Both the position numbers and the translations under genes were made by a program. Shown here in pieces: positions 51,546-60,707 of a DNA stretch of 64,000 nucleotides. The notes beneath the pieces were generated by a model, which saw only the letters and a program-made list of their open reading frames with translations, ran no database searches and was not told where the DNA came from. Numbering within the stretch: the first letter of the stretch is position 1; the number at the start of each line of letters is the position of its first letter. This DNA comes from Parahaliea maris (GTDB lineage Bacteria > Pseudomonadota > Gammaproteobacteria > Pseudomonadales > Halieaceae), in assembly GCF_008064665.1 (NCBI RefSeq), contig NZ_VRZA01000001.1:310001-374000 (forward strand), given 5' to 3'.

Positions 51546-53387
51546 ATGTTCAAACAACTCATCACACTGGTTGTGACGCTTGTTCCTGCGTGTTCGCAGG
51601 CTGGCAACAGCGGCACCAGCGAAACGCCAGCAGGCGCAACCATCACCCCCGGCCAGCAATTTGCAGCCCCGATCACCATGAGTGATCCGCCGGACAACCC
51701 GGCACAGCCCGCCAGGGGACTGGCAGCGCTATCGGCGGTAACTCTACCTCCTTCCATCAGTGGACCGGACGGTTACAGCGATCCGATTACATTTTCTGAG
51801 TTTCCTGAAGGCACGGACGTGACCACCTCATACGAACCCCGCGGCATCCACTTTGGCGGAACGGGGCCCACCATCGTCACCGATACGGCCAGCCTGGGTG
51901 AACAGGTGCTGTCGGGAGGGGACAACCTGATGGGTGAGATATTTGGACGGTTTGTACTTCCCGGCACGAATATCCCGGCGCCGGTTGCCCATATGGGTTT
52001 CGATATTGGCTCAATAGAAGCCAGCAATTCGGTGAAACTGGAGTTCTACGGAGACACCGGGCAGATCATCTATGAAACCTATGCGCCCTCCCCGGGTTTT
52101 TTCAGGCTAAACCACGTGGGTGGCAGTGTGGGTATTTATAGCTGGCGGGCGTTCATCGTGGGCACCGAACCTGCCGGGTTTGGCATCGATAACATCTATT
52201 TTTCCGAGCCCGGGGTACGCGATGATCTCGACAGGGAGCAGGGTGAGGGTTGCCCATCTGCCGGAAACCCGGTGACGCCGTCAGTTGGCAACAAGTTCCA
52301 GGAGGAAATTGATTACCAAGGTAGCAAACCGTTTCCTCTGCTCGTTCGTCGTGCGTACAACTCGCTGGGGGGTAAATGGCAATTATTTCCCGAGGTGGTC
52401 CACGACGGATCGAGCGTTGCCGTGGAAGTCGTGCGGGATGACGGCAAGGGCTTCACTTTTCTCGGCTGGGGCCTGGTCGGCGGCAGCTACATGCGATCTG
52501 CTGCACCTAACATGACGGGACAGCTTTTCGCGGAACCCGGCGGCTGGCGCTACGAAACCCTGGACGACCTGGTTGAACAATACGATGCAGCCGGACGCAT
52601 CCTCTCACGCACCAACCGTGCAGGTATCAGCCATACCTATACTTACTCTTCCGATAGCGTAACTGTCAGTCACAGCCTGGGAGGTGCACTAACCTACCAT
52701 CTCGACGATACGGGCCGCGTAACCGGTTTTACCGATCCCGGCGGCAACCACTACGCATACTCGTACGACACCAACGGCATGCACACGTCCGTGAGTTACC
52801 CCGACGAGCTCGGAAGCCGTATCTATCATTACGAAAACAGCAGCTATCCGGAACTGCTGACGGGTATTACCGATGCGAACGGTGATCGCTTTGCGAGCTG
52901 GACATACGATAGCGATCGCCGGGCAACCAGCTCTGCGCACAATGCCGGTGCCGACCTTACCACCTTTGACTACACACTGGCTGAAGACATCTATCCGCGG
53001 GTCACCGTGACAAATCCCCTGGGCAAGCAGACGACCTATTTGTACGTGGTGGCTAACGGTCAGCGACTGGTATGGGATGTGGATGGCCACGCCAGCGCGA
53101 ACTGTGTAGCCGCCAGCAAGTCCTATCGCTACGACTCCCGTGCTTTCATCAACAGCAGGCGGGACTGGGAGGACAACCTCACCGTGTATACACGGGATTA
53201 CCTGGGCAGAGAACTTACGCGAACCGAAGCACTGGGGAGTGCTGTGGAGCGGTCGTACCAGACCACCTGGCATCCAGCTTTCAACTTGCCTTCGCAACGC
53301 ATCGAACCGGGTGTTACCACCGACTACCAGTACGACACCAATGGCAATCTGATTTCGACACAAGCCACACTGACCCCTCTCAATTAG
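51546..53387 (+). CDS. N-terminal half of a split Rhs-type protein
   Basis: 613 residues from the ATG after AGGGAGGAGCGGC. A signal peptide or lipoprotein signal (ITLVVTLVPACSQA) is followed by a sandwich-like domain (about 90-225; FSEFPEGTDVTTSYEPRGIH and on). A DUF6531-like Rhs start (GNKFQEEIDYQGSKPFPLLV, then RRAYNSLGG) and several YD repeats (YDAAGRILSRTNRAG, TYHLDDTGRVTGFTDPGGN) come next. It stops with a TAG inside the repeat region (YDTNGNLISTQA). The repeats continue in the next gene with a new signal. It lacks the Rhs core. Confidence 0.8.
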   Translation: MFKQLITLVVTLVPACSQAGNSGTSETPAGATITPGQQFAAPITMSDPPDNPAQPARGLAALSAVTLPPSISGPDGYSDPITFSEFPEGTDVTTSYEPRGIHFGGTGPTIVTDTASLGEQVLSGGDNLMGEIFGRFVLPGTNIPAPVAHMGFDIGSIEASNSVKLEFYGDTGQIIYETYAPSPGFFRLNHVGGSVGIYSWRAFIVGTEPAGFGIDNIYFSEPGVRDDLDREQGEGCPSAGNPVTPSVGNKFQEEIDYQGSKPFPLLVRRAYNSLGGKWQLFPEVVHDGSSVAVEVVRDDGKGFTFLGWGLVGGSYMRSAAPNMTGQLFAEPGGWRYETLDDLVEQYDAAGRILSRTNRAGISHTYTYSSDSVTVSHSLGGALTYHLDDTGRVTGFTDPGGNHYAYSYDTNGMHTSVSYPDELGSRIYHYENSSYPELLTGITDANGDRFASWTYDSDRRATSSAHNAGADLTTFDYTLAEDIYPRVTVTNPLGKQTTYLYVVANGQRLVWDVDGHASANCVAASKSYRYDSRAFINSRRDWEDNLTVYTRDYLGRELTRTEALGSAVERSYQTTWHPAFNLPSQRIEPGVTTDYQYDTNGNLISTQATLTPLN

Positions 53388-53446
53388 GCAGATAAACCGA
53401 CAGAATTTTTGACAACATCCCAGCCACGGACAGGCAAGGAGACACA

Positions 53447-56400
53447 ATGAAGATCGCGAACAAGGATGTTCCAACTTCACCCTGGCCACTGGTACTGGCC
53501 CTGATCATCGCCCCGGCGCAAGCGGCAGATCGACAGTGGAGCTACACCTATAACTCAGCAGGACAGGTTCTCACAACAGACGGGCCCCGAACTGACGTTA
53601 CCGACCTGACCCGCCACACCTACGATGCGCAGGGAAACCGCACCAGTACCAGCAATGCGCTCGACCACCAGGCGCGCATGCTGAACCACAATGCCTGGGG
53701 GAAGGCAGAGCTACTCATCGATGCCAACGGGGTACAAACCCAACTGGAGTACAACTCTCGGGGCTGGCTTGTGGCAAGCACCGTGATTGCCCCTGATGGA
53801 TCCGGAAATGCCAGGACGGAGTACACCTACAATAATGCGGGACTGCTCACCGCTACATTCCTCCCCAACAACGTCACTCTTTACAATGAGTACGACGCGG
53901 CTCACAGATTAACCGCCGTCGCAAACAACCGCGGAGAGCGGATCGAGTACACCCTCGACGACGCAGGAAATCGCCTGACCGAGACTACCCGAACAGAAAG
54001 CGGAACCATTGCCTACACCGTCAAAAGAACCTTCGACGAGCTCAACAGGGTGCTTACGCTCGCCGAGGGAAGCCAGCAGCCAACCAACTTTGTCTACGAC
54101 CGAAACGGCAATCAAATCCAGGTAACCGACGGCAAGCTCGAAGTGACCGACAAGTATTATGACGCCCTCGACAGACTGAACGGCGAGTTCGCCCCGCTGA
54201 ACAAGAACGCACTTTATGCACACAACGATCAGGACAAGATACAACAGGTTACTGACCCTCGCGCCTTGCTGACCGATTATCTTTACGACGGGTTTGGAAA
54301 CCTGCTCTACCTGGGCAGCCCGGACACAGGGTCCGTCAATTATGAATACGACCCAGCCGGAAACCTTATCAGCAGCACCGACGCAAACGGGACGACGGTC
54401 AGCCACCGTTACGACGCGATCAATCGCATCACCCAGACTGTTTACCCTGACCCCGCCCTGAATATCACCTACCACTATGACGAGGGCACTTACGGCATAG
54501 GTCGACTGACAACCATCTCGGACGCTTCCGGGAATACTGCACTCAGCTACGATCACCGGGGCAACCTGATTCAAAGAAGCTGGGACGTCGAGTCCCTCAC
54601 TATTGACGTTGAATATACCTACAACAGCGCGGATCAACTGACGACAATCACCTACCCCAGTGGCCGGGTTGTAACCTACAGCCGGGACGATTCAGGCCGG
54701 GTAACAAGCGCCGTCACAGCGACCGACAGCGGTAGCGCCCCCCTCTTCGACTCAGTCAGTTACCTCCCCTACGGTCCAATGGATGCCATATCGTACGGCA
54801 ATGGCATCGAAATGACTGCCAGCTTTGACGGTGCCTATCGCCCCACACGCAGAACTCACGCTGGCCTGATGGACCTCAGTTATCTCTATGACGACAATGG
54901 GAATATTGTCAGTATCGACGACGCGATTACCCCTGCCTCAAACCAGCTGTTTGGCTATGACGCCCTCAATCGACTGACGAACGCACAGGGCGCCTATGGC
55001 TCACTTCAATACGCCTACGATTACAACGGAAACCGGCTTGCACTGACGTCTTCGACGGGGACAGACGCTTATCTCTACGACAGCGCAAGCCACCGTTTGC
55101 TGGAAACCAACGAGTGGGCCTATCAGTACGACAATAACGGTAATCAAATAGCAAAAACCAGCCGCCTGAATAACAGTGGCGACGGATTCATTTACGAGTA
55201 CGGAACCCACAACAGGCTGAGCCAAGTGATTGAACGGAAATCACTGGGTGGCGATCAATCCGACACCGTACTGGCAAGCTATACCTACAATGCCCTGGGA
55301 CAGCGCGCCATCAAGACAACGCCTCAGCACAGTATTCACTTTGTTTATGACACCGACGGTAAACTCCTGGCTGAGGTACGCGATGATGGCATCGTGCTAA
55401 GGGAATATATGTACCTTGAGAACAACCCAATCGCCGTCGCCTACACCCACGAGGAAATCGCTGAACCTACTACCGGGCGCGTTATCGAGATTGACGACGA
55501 AAGTACCAGTGTTAGCTCTACTGGAAACTGGGAACTCGTGCGCAAGAAAGGCGCCCTGAATGACTATTACCACCGGTCCGAAAACAGCGGCGCAACCTTT
55601 CGCTGGATTCCTGAGAACCTGACACCCGCGAACTATGAGGTTTGGGCCTGGTGGCCGAAGACCAGGAAGAACAACCCCAATGCTTCTTACAGTGTCGTAC
55701 ATAACGGCAGGGTCGATATCACCCAGCAAGACCAGTCATCACTTGGAAAGCAGTGGGTCTTGCTTGGTACTTACCAATTTAGTGGATCAGGTGGAGAGTA
55801 CGTAGAAATCGGGGATGCGGGAGGAGTTACGGCGGCGGATGGGGTTAAGCTCGTTGAGTTGGTAGAGCCGGAGCCTGAATACACGACTGAGGTGTACTTT
55901 ATCCATTCGGATCATTTGGGGAGCCCGAGAGTCATTACAGCCACTGATCGTGGAGTTTTATGGAGGTCAGACCACAAACCATTTGGAGAGGCTAACCTAG
56001 GAACTGAGACCATAGAATATAACTTGCGATTTCCCGGCCAGTACTTTGATGCTGAATCAAAACTTCATCACAATTATTTTCGGGATTTCCAACCTACTAC
56101 AGGGCGTTACGTGCAGAGTGATCCTATCGGTCTGCAAGGAGGCTTGAACTCTTACCTATATGCGCACGCCGCACCAACGCGATACATTGATTTCTATGGA
56201 CTAAACGGCCAGATGAGCCGCCACAAAGGCAGACAAGAAAATCTTGGTCTCACCCCTTCGCAAAGTGCCAACAGGCTAGGAATTATAGGTGACTCGCTAA
56301 CAGCTTTGACCTTTGTTTGTTACGCCTGCGCACCTTTTACTATACCAAGTTCCACATTATTTTCAGGAACATCAATACTTATGAGTGCGGCTTACGGAGA

Positions 56401-56617
56401 CCACGAGACTGCGATTATCTCTGGTGTAAAAGCCGCTGGAGAAGGGGCACTGAAGCGCGCTATTGAGTCTATACTAAGGAAAAAGTTTCCACTAACAGAC
56501 CTGAGTGACGCAAATATCGAGAATCTGAGCAATATGTTTTCAACAGGTACTTTCACCATTGAGAACATCAGATCACAGATAGAAAAAATATTAGAGGAAG
56601 CTCGTTGCAAAAATTGA
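53447..56617 (+). CDS. C-terminal Rhs protein with golvesin-like insert and variable tip
   Basis: 1056 residues with CAAGGAGACACA upstream and its own signal peptide (cleavage after APAQA). About 20 YD repeats follow to about residue 660. Residues about 675-805 look like a golvesin C-terminal-like/CBM domain (VIEIDDESTSVSSTGNWELV and KQWVLLGTYQF). The Rhs core (YFIHSDHLGSPRVITATDRG, then GRYVQSDPIGLQGGLNSYLY) comes next. The last 135 residues after DFYGLNG are a variable, AT-richer tip, probably a toxin. The tip is unrecognised. A small membrane protein follows and may give immunity. Confidence 0.85.
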   Translation: MKIANKDVPTSPWPLVLALIIAPAQAADRQWSYTYNSAGQVLTTDGPRTDVTDLTRHTYDAQGNRTSTSNALDHQARMLNHNAWGKAELLIDANGVQTQLEYNSRGWLVASTVIAPDGSGNARTEYTYNNAGLLTATFLPNNVTLYNEYDAAHRLTAVANNRGERIEYTLDDAGNRLTETTRTESGTIAYTVKRTFDELNRVLTLAEGSQQPTNFVYDRNGNQIQVTDGKLEVTDKYYDALDRLNGEFAPLNKNALYAHNDQDKIQQVTDPRALLTDYLYDGFGNLLYLGSPDTGSVNYEYDPAGNLISSTDANGTTVSHRYDAINRITQTVYPDPALNITYHYDEGTYGIGRLTTISDASGNTALSYDHRGNLIQRSWDVESLTIDVEYTYNSADQLTTITYPSGRVVTYSRDDSGRVTSAVTATDSGSAPLFDSVSYLPYGPMDAISYGNGIEMTASFDGAYRPTRRTHAGLMDLSYLYDDNGNIVSIDDAITPASNQLFGYDALNRLTNAQGAYGSLQYAYDYNGNRLALTSSTGTDAYLYDSASHRLLETNEWAYQYDNNGNQIAKTSRLNNSGDGFIYEYGTHNRLSQVIERKSLGGDQSDTVLASYTYNALGQRAIKTTPQHSIHFVYDTDGKLLAEVRDDGIVLREYMYLENNPIAVAYTHEEIAEPTTGRVIEIDDESTSVSSTGNWELVRKKGALNDYYHRSENSGATFRWIPENLTPANYEVWAWWPKTRKNNPNASYSVVHNGRVDITQQDQSSLGKQWVLLGTYQFSGSGGEYVEIGDAGGVTAADGVKLVELVEPEPEYTTEVYFIHSDHLGSPRVITATDRGVLWRSDHKPFGEANLGTETIEYNLRFPGQYFDAESKLHHNYFRDFQPTTGRYVQSDPIGLQGGLNSYLYAHAAPTRYIDFYGLNGQMSRHKGRQENLGLTPSQSANRLGIIGDSLTALTFVCYACAPFTIPSSTLFSGTSILMSAAYGDHETAIISGVKAAGEGALKRAIESILRKKFPLTDLSDANIENLSNMFSTGTFTIENIRSQIEKILEEARCKN

Positions 56618-56641
56618 TGGAAAATCGGGATCGCAACTAAA

Positions 56642-56935
56642 ATGGACGTTAACCTTGGCACTGCTGCACAGAGAAAAAAGGCACTCCTTTTTGGCGTAAT
56701 CTTTCTTTCAGTTAACCTATTTTTTCTTGTGAACTCAGTTTTCATCAAGTTTTCAGATAGGCCAGTGCTTCTAACACTGGCTTATTTCGTTAGCTTCTGG
56801 AAGCTATTTGAACTCGTTTTTTCCTCCTACTCATACTTCGGCGTAATGAAGTTTGATTTCACAAAAAACTCCTATAACCGAATTCCTATAGTCTTCCTCA
56901 TCCTAGTACTTTGGATCGCGATATTACGCATTTGA
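56642..56935 (+). CDS. Small membrane protein, candidate immunity protein
   Basis: 97 residues with three hydrophobic helices (ALLFGVIFLSVNLFFLVN, VLLTLAYFVSFWKLF and IPIVFLILVLWIAIL). It starts 24 bases after the Rhs stop, on the same strand. Both it and the tip are visibly richer in A and T than the neighbours. Small, unrelated genes directly after a polymorphic toxin tip are usually immunity genes; a membrane location would fit a tip that acts on or through membranes. No family is recognised, so the role is inference. Confidence 0.55.
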   Translation: MDVNLGTAAQRKKALLFGVIFLSVNLFFLVNSVFIKFSDRPVLLTLAYFVSFWKLFELVFSSYSYFGVMKFDFTKNSYNRIPIVFLILVLWIAILRI

Positions 56936-57029
56936 TCTATCAGCATTAAGCAGGACCTCTCCTGCGGACTTGCCCCCTAGCGTTCTTTCCTCTAGCTTTA
57001 ACCACGTCCCACCGATAAGAGACCCCCAC

Positions 57030-57446
57030 ATGGCCAACACCTTCGACGCAGGCAGCTTCCTCCTCCGCTGGCTCTTTGCCGCCATCCTCGTCCTGGGTAC
57101 TTACAATCCCACCGACTACTCCTACGTCAGTTGGGTCCTCGCCGAGGGCACCAGTTTTGGCCCTATCATCGCCATCGTCGGACTGGTGTTGCTGATCGGC
57201 TGGATCATCTACGTACGGGCCACCTTCCTGTCTATGGGCTGGCTTGGCGTGATTCTGGGCGCCGCGTTGTTCAGCTGCTTTATCTGGCTGTTCATCGATC
57301 TAGGCTGGATGACGCTGGATTCCCCCGGCGCACTCGCCTGGGTGGCGCTGGTATTGATTTCGGTGCTGTTAGCGGTGGGCATGTCTTGGTCGCACATTCG
57401 CAAGCGCCTGACCGGGCAGATCGATGTGGATGATGTCGAGGACTGA
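57030..57446 (+). CDS. DUF6524-family membrane protein
   Basis: 138 residues from MANTFDAGSFLLRWLFA. Four TM helices are plain (LLRWLFAAILVLGTYNP, IIAIVGLVLLIGWIIYV, GVILGAALFSCFIWLFIDLG and AWVALVLISVLLAVGMSW). The acidic tail (QIDVDDVED) is cytoplasmic. The pattern FLLRWLFAxxLVLxTYNPT is that of DUF6524, a family of unknown function in marine Proteobacteria. The frame stays open 20 codons upstream, without homology. The base composition is back to the chromosome's. Confidence 0.75.
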   Translation: MANTFDAGSFLLRWLFAAILVLGTYNPTDYSYVSWVLAEGTSFGPIIAIVGLVLLIGWIIYVRATFLSMGWLGVILGAALFSCFIWLFIDLGWMTLDSPGALAWVALVLISVLLAVGMSWSHIRKRLTGQIDVDDVED

Positions 57447-57471
57447 GGACTCGTACGCGGCCTGATCTAAT

Positions 57472-57507
57472 AAAAAAATGCCGCCCCCGAGGGAGTGAGG
57501 GGACGGC
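57472..57507 (-). terminator. Terminator of the minus-strand exported gene
   Basis: On the minus strand, GCCGTCCCC and GGGGGCGGC pair over 9 bases with one U-G wobble, followed by seven T. The pairing is better on the minus than the plus strand, which assigns it to the gene at 57575-57907. Confidence 0.8.
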
Positions 57508-57530
57508 GCGGGAATGGGTTAATTCACTCT

Positions 57531-57562
57531 TACTTCACTGATACTTCACTGATACTTCACTA
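57531..57562. repeat. 11-base tandem repeat, three copies
   Basis: TACTTCACTGA is repeated almost three times between the terminator and the stop of the minus-strand exported gene. It is non-coding and probably arose by slippage. Confidence 0.7.
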
Positions 57563-57574
57563 TGTGGTTGGGCA

Positions 57575-57907
57575 TTACTCGCTGAGGGTAACCTGCTCGG
57601 CTCCATCGTAGGGCACTGATCGCAGGGCTACCCCGTCCGAAGTCTGCAGGGTTATCGCCCCGGAATCGTCAACCCAGCAGCTCAGGGTCTGGCTCTCACC
57701 TTCACCGGGGTAGACCCGCAGGCGCAGGCGGTCGCCGTTTCGCCGATGCTGAATCCCGTACAGGCGGGTTCGGGTATCCTCTCCCAGGGCCTGCTCGACG
57801 CTTCCGGTACAGGCGGCCAGGTTCTCCCGGTCCCCGCGATCGGCGAAGGCGTTCAGGGCACCAGTGCCCAGTACGGCTGCCACTAACACTATCATCGGTT
57901 TTTTCAT
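57575..57907 (-). CDS. Small exported protein of unknown function
   Basis: 110 residues from MKKPMIVLVAAVLGTG, with a signal peptide cleaved near AFADR. The mature part has two Cys (LAACTGSV and LSCWVDDS) that may pair, and a small beta domain (YGIQHRRNGDRLRLRVYPGE). I do not recognise it. A longer frame upstream lacks a signal. It is transcribed away from the DUF502 gene and ended by its own terminator. Confidence 0.65.
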   Translation of the reverse strand: MKKPMIVLVAAVLGTGALNAFADRGDRENLAACTGSVEQALGEDTRTRLYGIQHRRNGDRLRLRVYPGEGESQTLSCWVDDSGAITLQTSDGVALRSVPYDGAEQVTLSE

Positions 57908-58092
57908 CTCACTGCCTCCTCTGCAGACTGTGGAAGGAAGCATAGCCCTGCCCAAAAATATGTGTGATATCCGCATTCGCTTAATATCGGTGCATTTTTG
58001 GGCAGGCCCTGCGCTTGCATTCGTCACATGGCCCGAAAAAGGACAGGGGCTGGGTTACACTCGATCCCGGTAAATCCTCACAGGGAGCTTGA

Positions 58093-58680
58093 ATGAAGCG
58101 CATCTTTACCCTCGCCCTCCAGGGGCTTGCTGCCGTCCTGCCCGTCGCCCTCACCATCTACCTGGTGTATTGGCTGCTACTGAAAATGGAGCGCCTGGCC
58201 TCTGCCGCATTCCTCTACGTGATGCCCCGGGAGTATTACTTCCAGGGCCTGGGGGTCATCTCGGCGTTCTTTGTGCTGGTAGGCATCGGGATCCTGGTGA
58301 AGGTGTATGTGGTCCGTTACCTGATTCGCATGGGCGAAGCCCTGCTGGGGCGAATTCCACTGGTGAAATCGGTAATCGGTGCCATCAAGGATTTCATGCG
58401 GGTGTTCAGCCTCGCAGACAGCACCGGCGCGGAATCAGTGGTACTGGTGGAGGTGCAGGAGGGTATGCACCTGATAGGGTTCGTAACCGGGCGCAACATT
58501 GCCCAACGCATGATGCCGGAGGACAAGGCGAGCCTGGTTGGTGTGTATCTGCCCATGAGCTACCAGATAGGCGGATACACGCTGTATGTGCCCGCCGAAA
58601 AGCTCACACCGCTGGAGATCGGGGTTGAGGAAGCCATGCGCATCGCCCTGACAGGTGGCATCCAGAACCAGAAGAAGTAG
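58093..58680 (+). CDS. DUF502-family membrane protein
   Basis: 195 residues. Two N-terminal TM helices (LQGLAAVLPVALTIYLVYWL and GVISAFFVLVGIGILVKVYV) are followed by the conserved GRIPLVKSVIGAIKDFMRVF and LVEVQEGMHLIGFVTG. This is DUF502, a family whose plant members (LCV/COV) act in vascular patterning and whose bacterial role is unknown. It stands alone with a GGAG ribosome-binding site. Confidence 0.88.
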   Translation: MKRIFTLALQGLAAVLPVALTIYLVYWLLLKMERLASAAFLYVMPREYYFQGLGVISAFFVLVGIGILVKVYVVRYLIRMGEALLGRIPLVKSVIGAIKDFMRVFSLADSTGAESVVLVEVQEGMHLIGFVTGRNIAQRMMPEDKASLVGVYLPMSYQIGGYTLYVPAEKLTPLEIGVEEAMRIALTGGIQNQKK

Positions 58681-58745
58681 CACGGTCTACAGCCAGCGGT
58701 TGGCGTTGCAACCGGGGTGGCCCTGGCGGGGCGACCCTGCCGGGG

Positions 58746-59633
58746 CTAGGAGGCGCGGGTATCCAGCTGATGCCGAATACGCTCGAATTCCTCGGCGATC
58801 ATCTCACGCACGGCCCGCAGGCGCGCACTCATGCGCAGGTCCTTGTGGGTCAGCACCCACATATCAGAGTGGTGGACGACTGCGGAACCGGGTACCTGCA
58901 CGATGTCGTCGTGATTGAAAGCGGCAAAACACGGCATGAAGGCAAGTCCCATCCGCGCCCGCAGCGCATCCACCACCAGGTTGATGTTGGAAATTGCGTG
59001 GCGCACCGGCAAGTCCGGAAAATCCGTCTCTTCCAGCCAGCTTTCCTTCTGGCCTATGGGGTTTTTACCGATCCAGGTCAGGTGGGAAACATCCGTCGGA
59101 TCGTCCGGATTCAACAGGCTGGGATGGACATAGGTCGAGGCCGTCAGGGGCGAGAGATAGCGGCCGATCAGGTAATCGGGCGGCTTGACCCCGGCGGGCA
59201 TTACGCGGATGGCGATATCAGCCTCACTGCGGCTCAGGTCCAGGGCGTCGTAACTGGGCATCAGTTCCAGCTCGATGCCGGGAAACTCCTCGGCGAACTT
59301 TGCCAGCCGGCGCATCAGGAAGCCCATGCCGGACACGTCCGGCGTGGTCAGGCGAATCACGCCCTCCAGGTGCTGGTTGCCACCAGTGATCTGACGCTCC
59401 GCGGTCAGCAGTAGCTCTTCCACATGTTCCGCCGTCGGCAACAGGCGTTCGGCGGCCGCGGTCATGCGATAGCCATCCGGGGTGCGGTCAAACAGGTGGG
59501 TCTGCAGTTGGTGCTCGAGCTCATCGAGGCGCCGGGTCACCGTCGAGTTGCTGACGCCCAGCTCCTGGGCCGCGCCGCGGGCGGAACCCCTGCGGCTCAG
59601 CGCCAGTAATACCTTGATGTCATCCCAATCCAC
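58746..59633 (-). CDS. LysR-family transcriptional regulator
   Basis: 295 residues. The N-terminal HTH (FLALSRRGSARGAAQELGVS-like; here KVLLALSRRGSARGAAQELG, then SNSTVTRRLDELEHQL) and the type 2 periplasmic-binding effector domain (VIRLTTPDVSGMGFLMRRLA to the end) are normal. The effector is unknown. It converges with DUF502 and is not divergent from any gene, so its target cannot be guessed from position. Confidence 0.88.
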   Translation of the reverse strand: MDWDDIKVLLALSRRGSARGAAQELGVSNSTVTRRLDELEHQLQTHLFDRTPDGYRMTAAAERLLPTAEHVEELLLTAERQITGGNQHLEGVIRLTTPDVSGMGFLMRRLAKFAEEFPGIELELMPSYDALDLSRSEADIAIRVMPAGVKPPDYLIGRYLSPLTASTYVHPSLLNPDDPTDVSHLTWIGKNPIGQKESWLEETDFPDLPVRHAISNINLVVDALRARMGLAFMPCFAAFNHDDIVQVPGSAVVHHSDMWVLTHKDLRMSARLRAVREMIAEEFERIRHQLDTRAS

Positions 59634-59706
59634 GCTACAGCCTCCTGCAAGTCAGGGGCATCATGGGTCAGGCGCCGTTGCGATTCAAGCCTGGTGCCTG
59701 TCTGGC

Positions 59707-60666
59707 TCAGGCGTAAAAGCCGGCGAAGGTATCGATGAAGCGCTGCAACTGGTCGGCCGGCAGGTCATTGACGCCCGCTGCTGCCTTGCGACCTCCCCCG
59801 GTGGGAAACTGCATGCACAGCTCGTCGGCGCCGGTCTTGTTGTTCAGCGGTGCGCGCACACTGACCAGGTAGCAACCATTGGCCTTGGTGGTGAGCACGG
59901 CATGAGCCCGGTCGGGGTCGCCGTTGGCCAGGTCGTTACTGTAAACGCCACTCACCCGACGCGCCCAGGGCTCGTTGGGCAACATGTACACGGCTGCGGC
60001 GGCATCCTTGTATTCGGGGTTGAGTGACTCTGCAGCGGCCATGTCTTCGCGATACCCGGTCTCCAGGCGCTGGAAGTGCTCGGCGCCATCGGTCATGAAG
60101 TCGAAGGGGTCCGCGTACTGGCTGATCAGACGGTACAGGTTCTCCGGCTCGAAGTGCAGGTCTTCCAGGTTGGAACCGTAGCCGTTGTAGTTGATGTAGA
60201 TGCCCAGGTTCTCCAGCCGTGCCAGCGCCGCCTCATCCAGACCCAGGGGTTTGGCAATCCGCAGGGCGCTGTCGCGCAGGTTGTCGCCAAAGGTCCCCAC
60301 CACGGCCCAGCCGAGGAAAGCGCCGTTCAGGTGGTTGTTGATCAACAGGCTGGTACACACGTCGGGGGCGGTATTGATCAGCGCTTCCAGGCTGGCATGC
60401 TCGGGAATATCACCCGCGAAGTGGTGGTCACAGTAGAACACGCTGGCGCCGGCCTCCAGGGCCCGCTGCAACCCAGCCTGGTTCTTGTCCATGGAAACAT
60501 CCAGTACGGTCACCAGGGATTCCGGTCCGGCGTCTACCCGGTCCAGTAGTTTGATGTCGCGTTTGACACCGGTGACCAGGGTGGCTTCGCGGGGCTCGGC
60601 ATTGCGCAACTGGGTCAGGGCGCACAGGCCATCGGCGTCGCCATTGAATACGTCAAAGTGGGTCAT
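59707..60666 (-). CDS. DHH/DHHA1-family phosphoesterase
   Basis: 319 residues. The DHH motifs are FNGDADGLCAL (metal-binding Asp), VTVLDVSMDKNQ and VFYCDHHFAG; the DHHA1 end has GGGRKAAAG. The family includes RecJ, oligoribonucleases and cyclic-dinucleotide phosphodiesterases. All motifs are present, so it is likely to be active on a small phosphodiester. It lies next to the polysaccharide locus, with 40 bases to the dehydratase. Confidence 0.83.
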   Translation of the reverse strand: MTHFDVFNGDADGLCALTQLRNAEPREATLVTGVKRDIKLLDRVDAGPESLVTVLDVSMDKNQAGLQRALEAGASVFYCDHHFAGDIPEHASLEALINTAPDVCTSLLINNHLNGAFLGWAVVGTFGDNLRDSALRIAKPLGLDEAALARLENLGIYINYNGYGSNLEDLHFEPENLYRLISQYADPFDFMTDGAEHFQRLETGYREDMAAAESLNPEYKDAAAAVYMLPNEPWARRVSGVYSNDLANGDPDRAHAVLTTKANGCYLVSVRAPLNNKTGADELCMQFPTGGGRKAAAGVNDLPADQLQRFIDTFAGFYA

Positions 60667-60707
60667 GATGGAATTCTTTCAGGGTGTTATCGATTGGTGT
60701 GTAGCAA

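Noticed and set aside
50420-57446. tRNA-Asn as the integration site of a second island (brnTA plus Rhs)
   Set aside because: I found no direct repeat of the tRNA-Asn 3' end downstream and no integrase, so an island bounded there is not supported.
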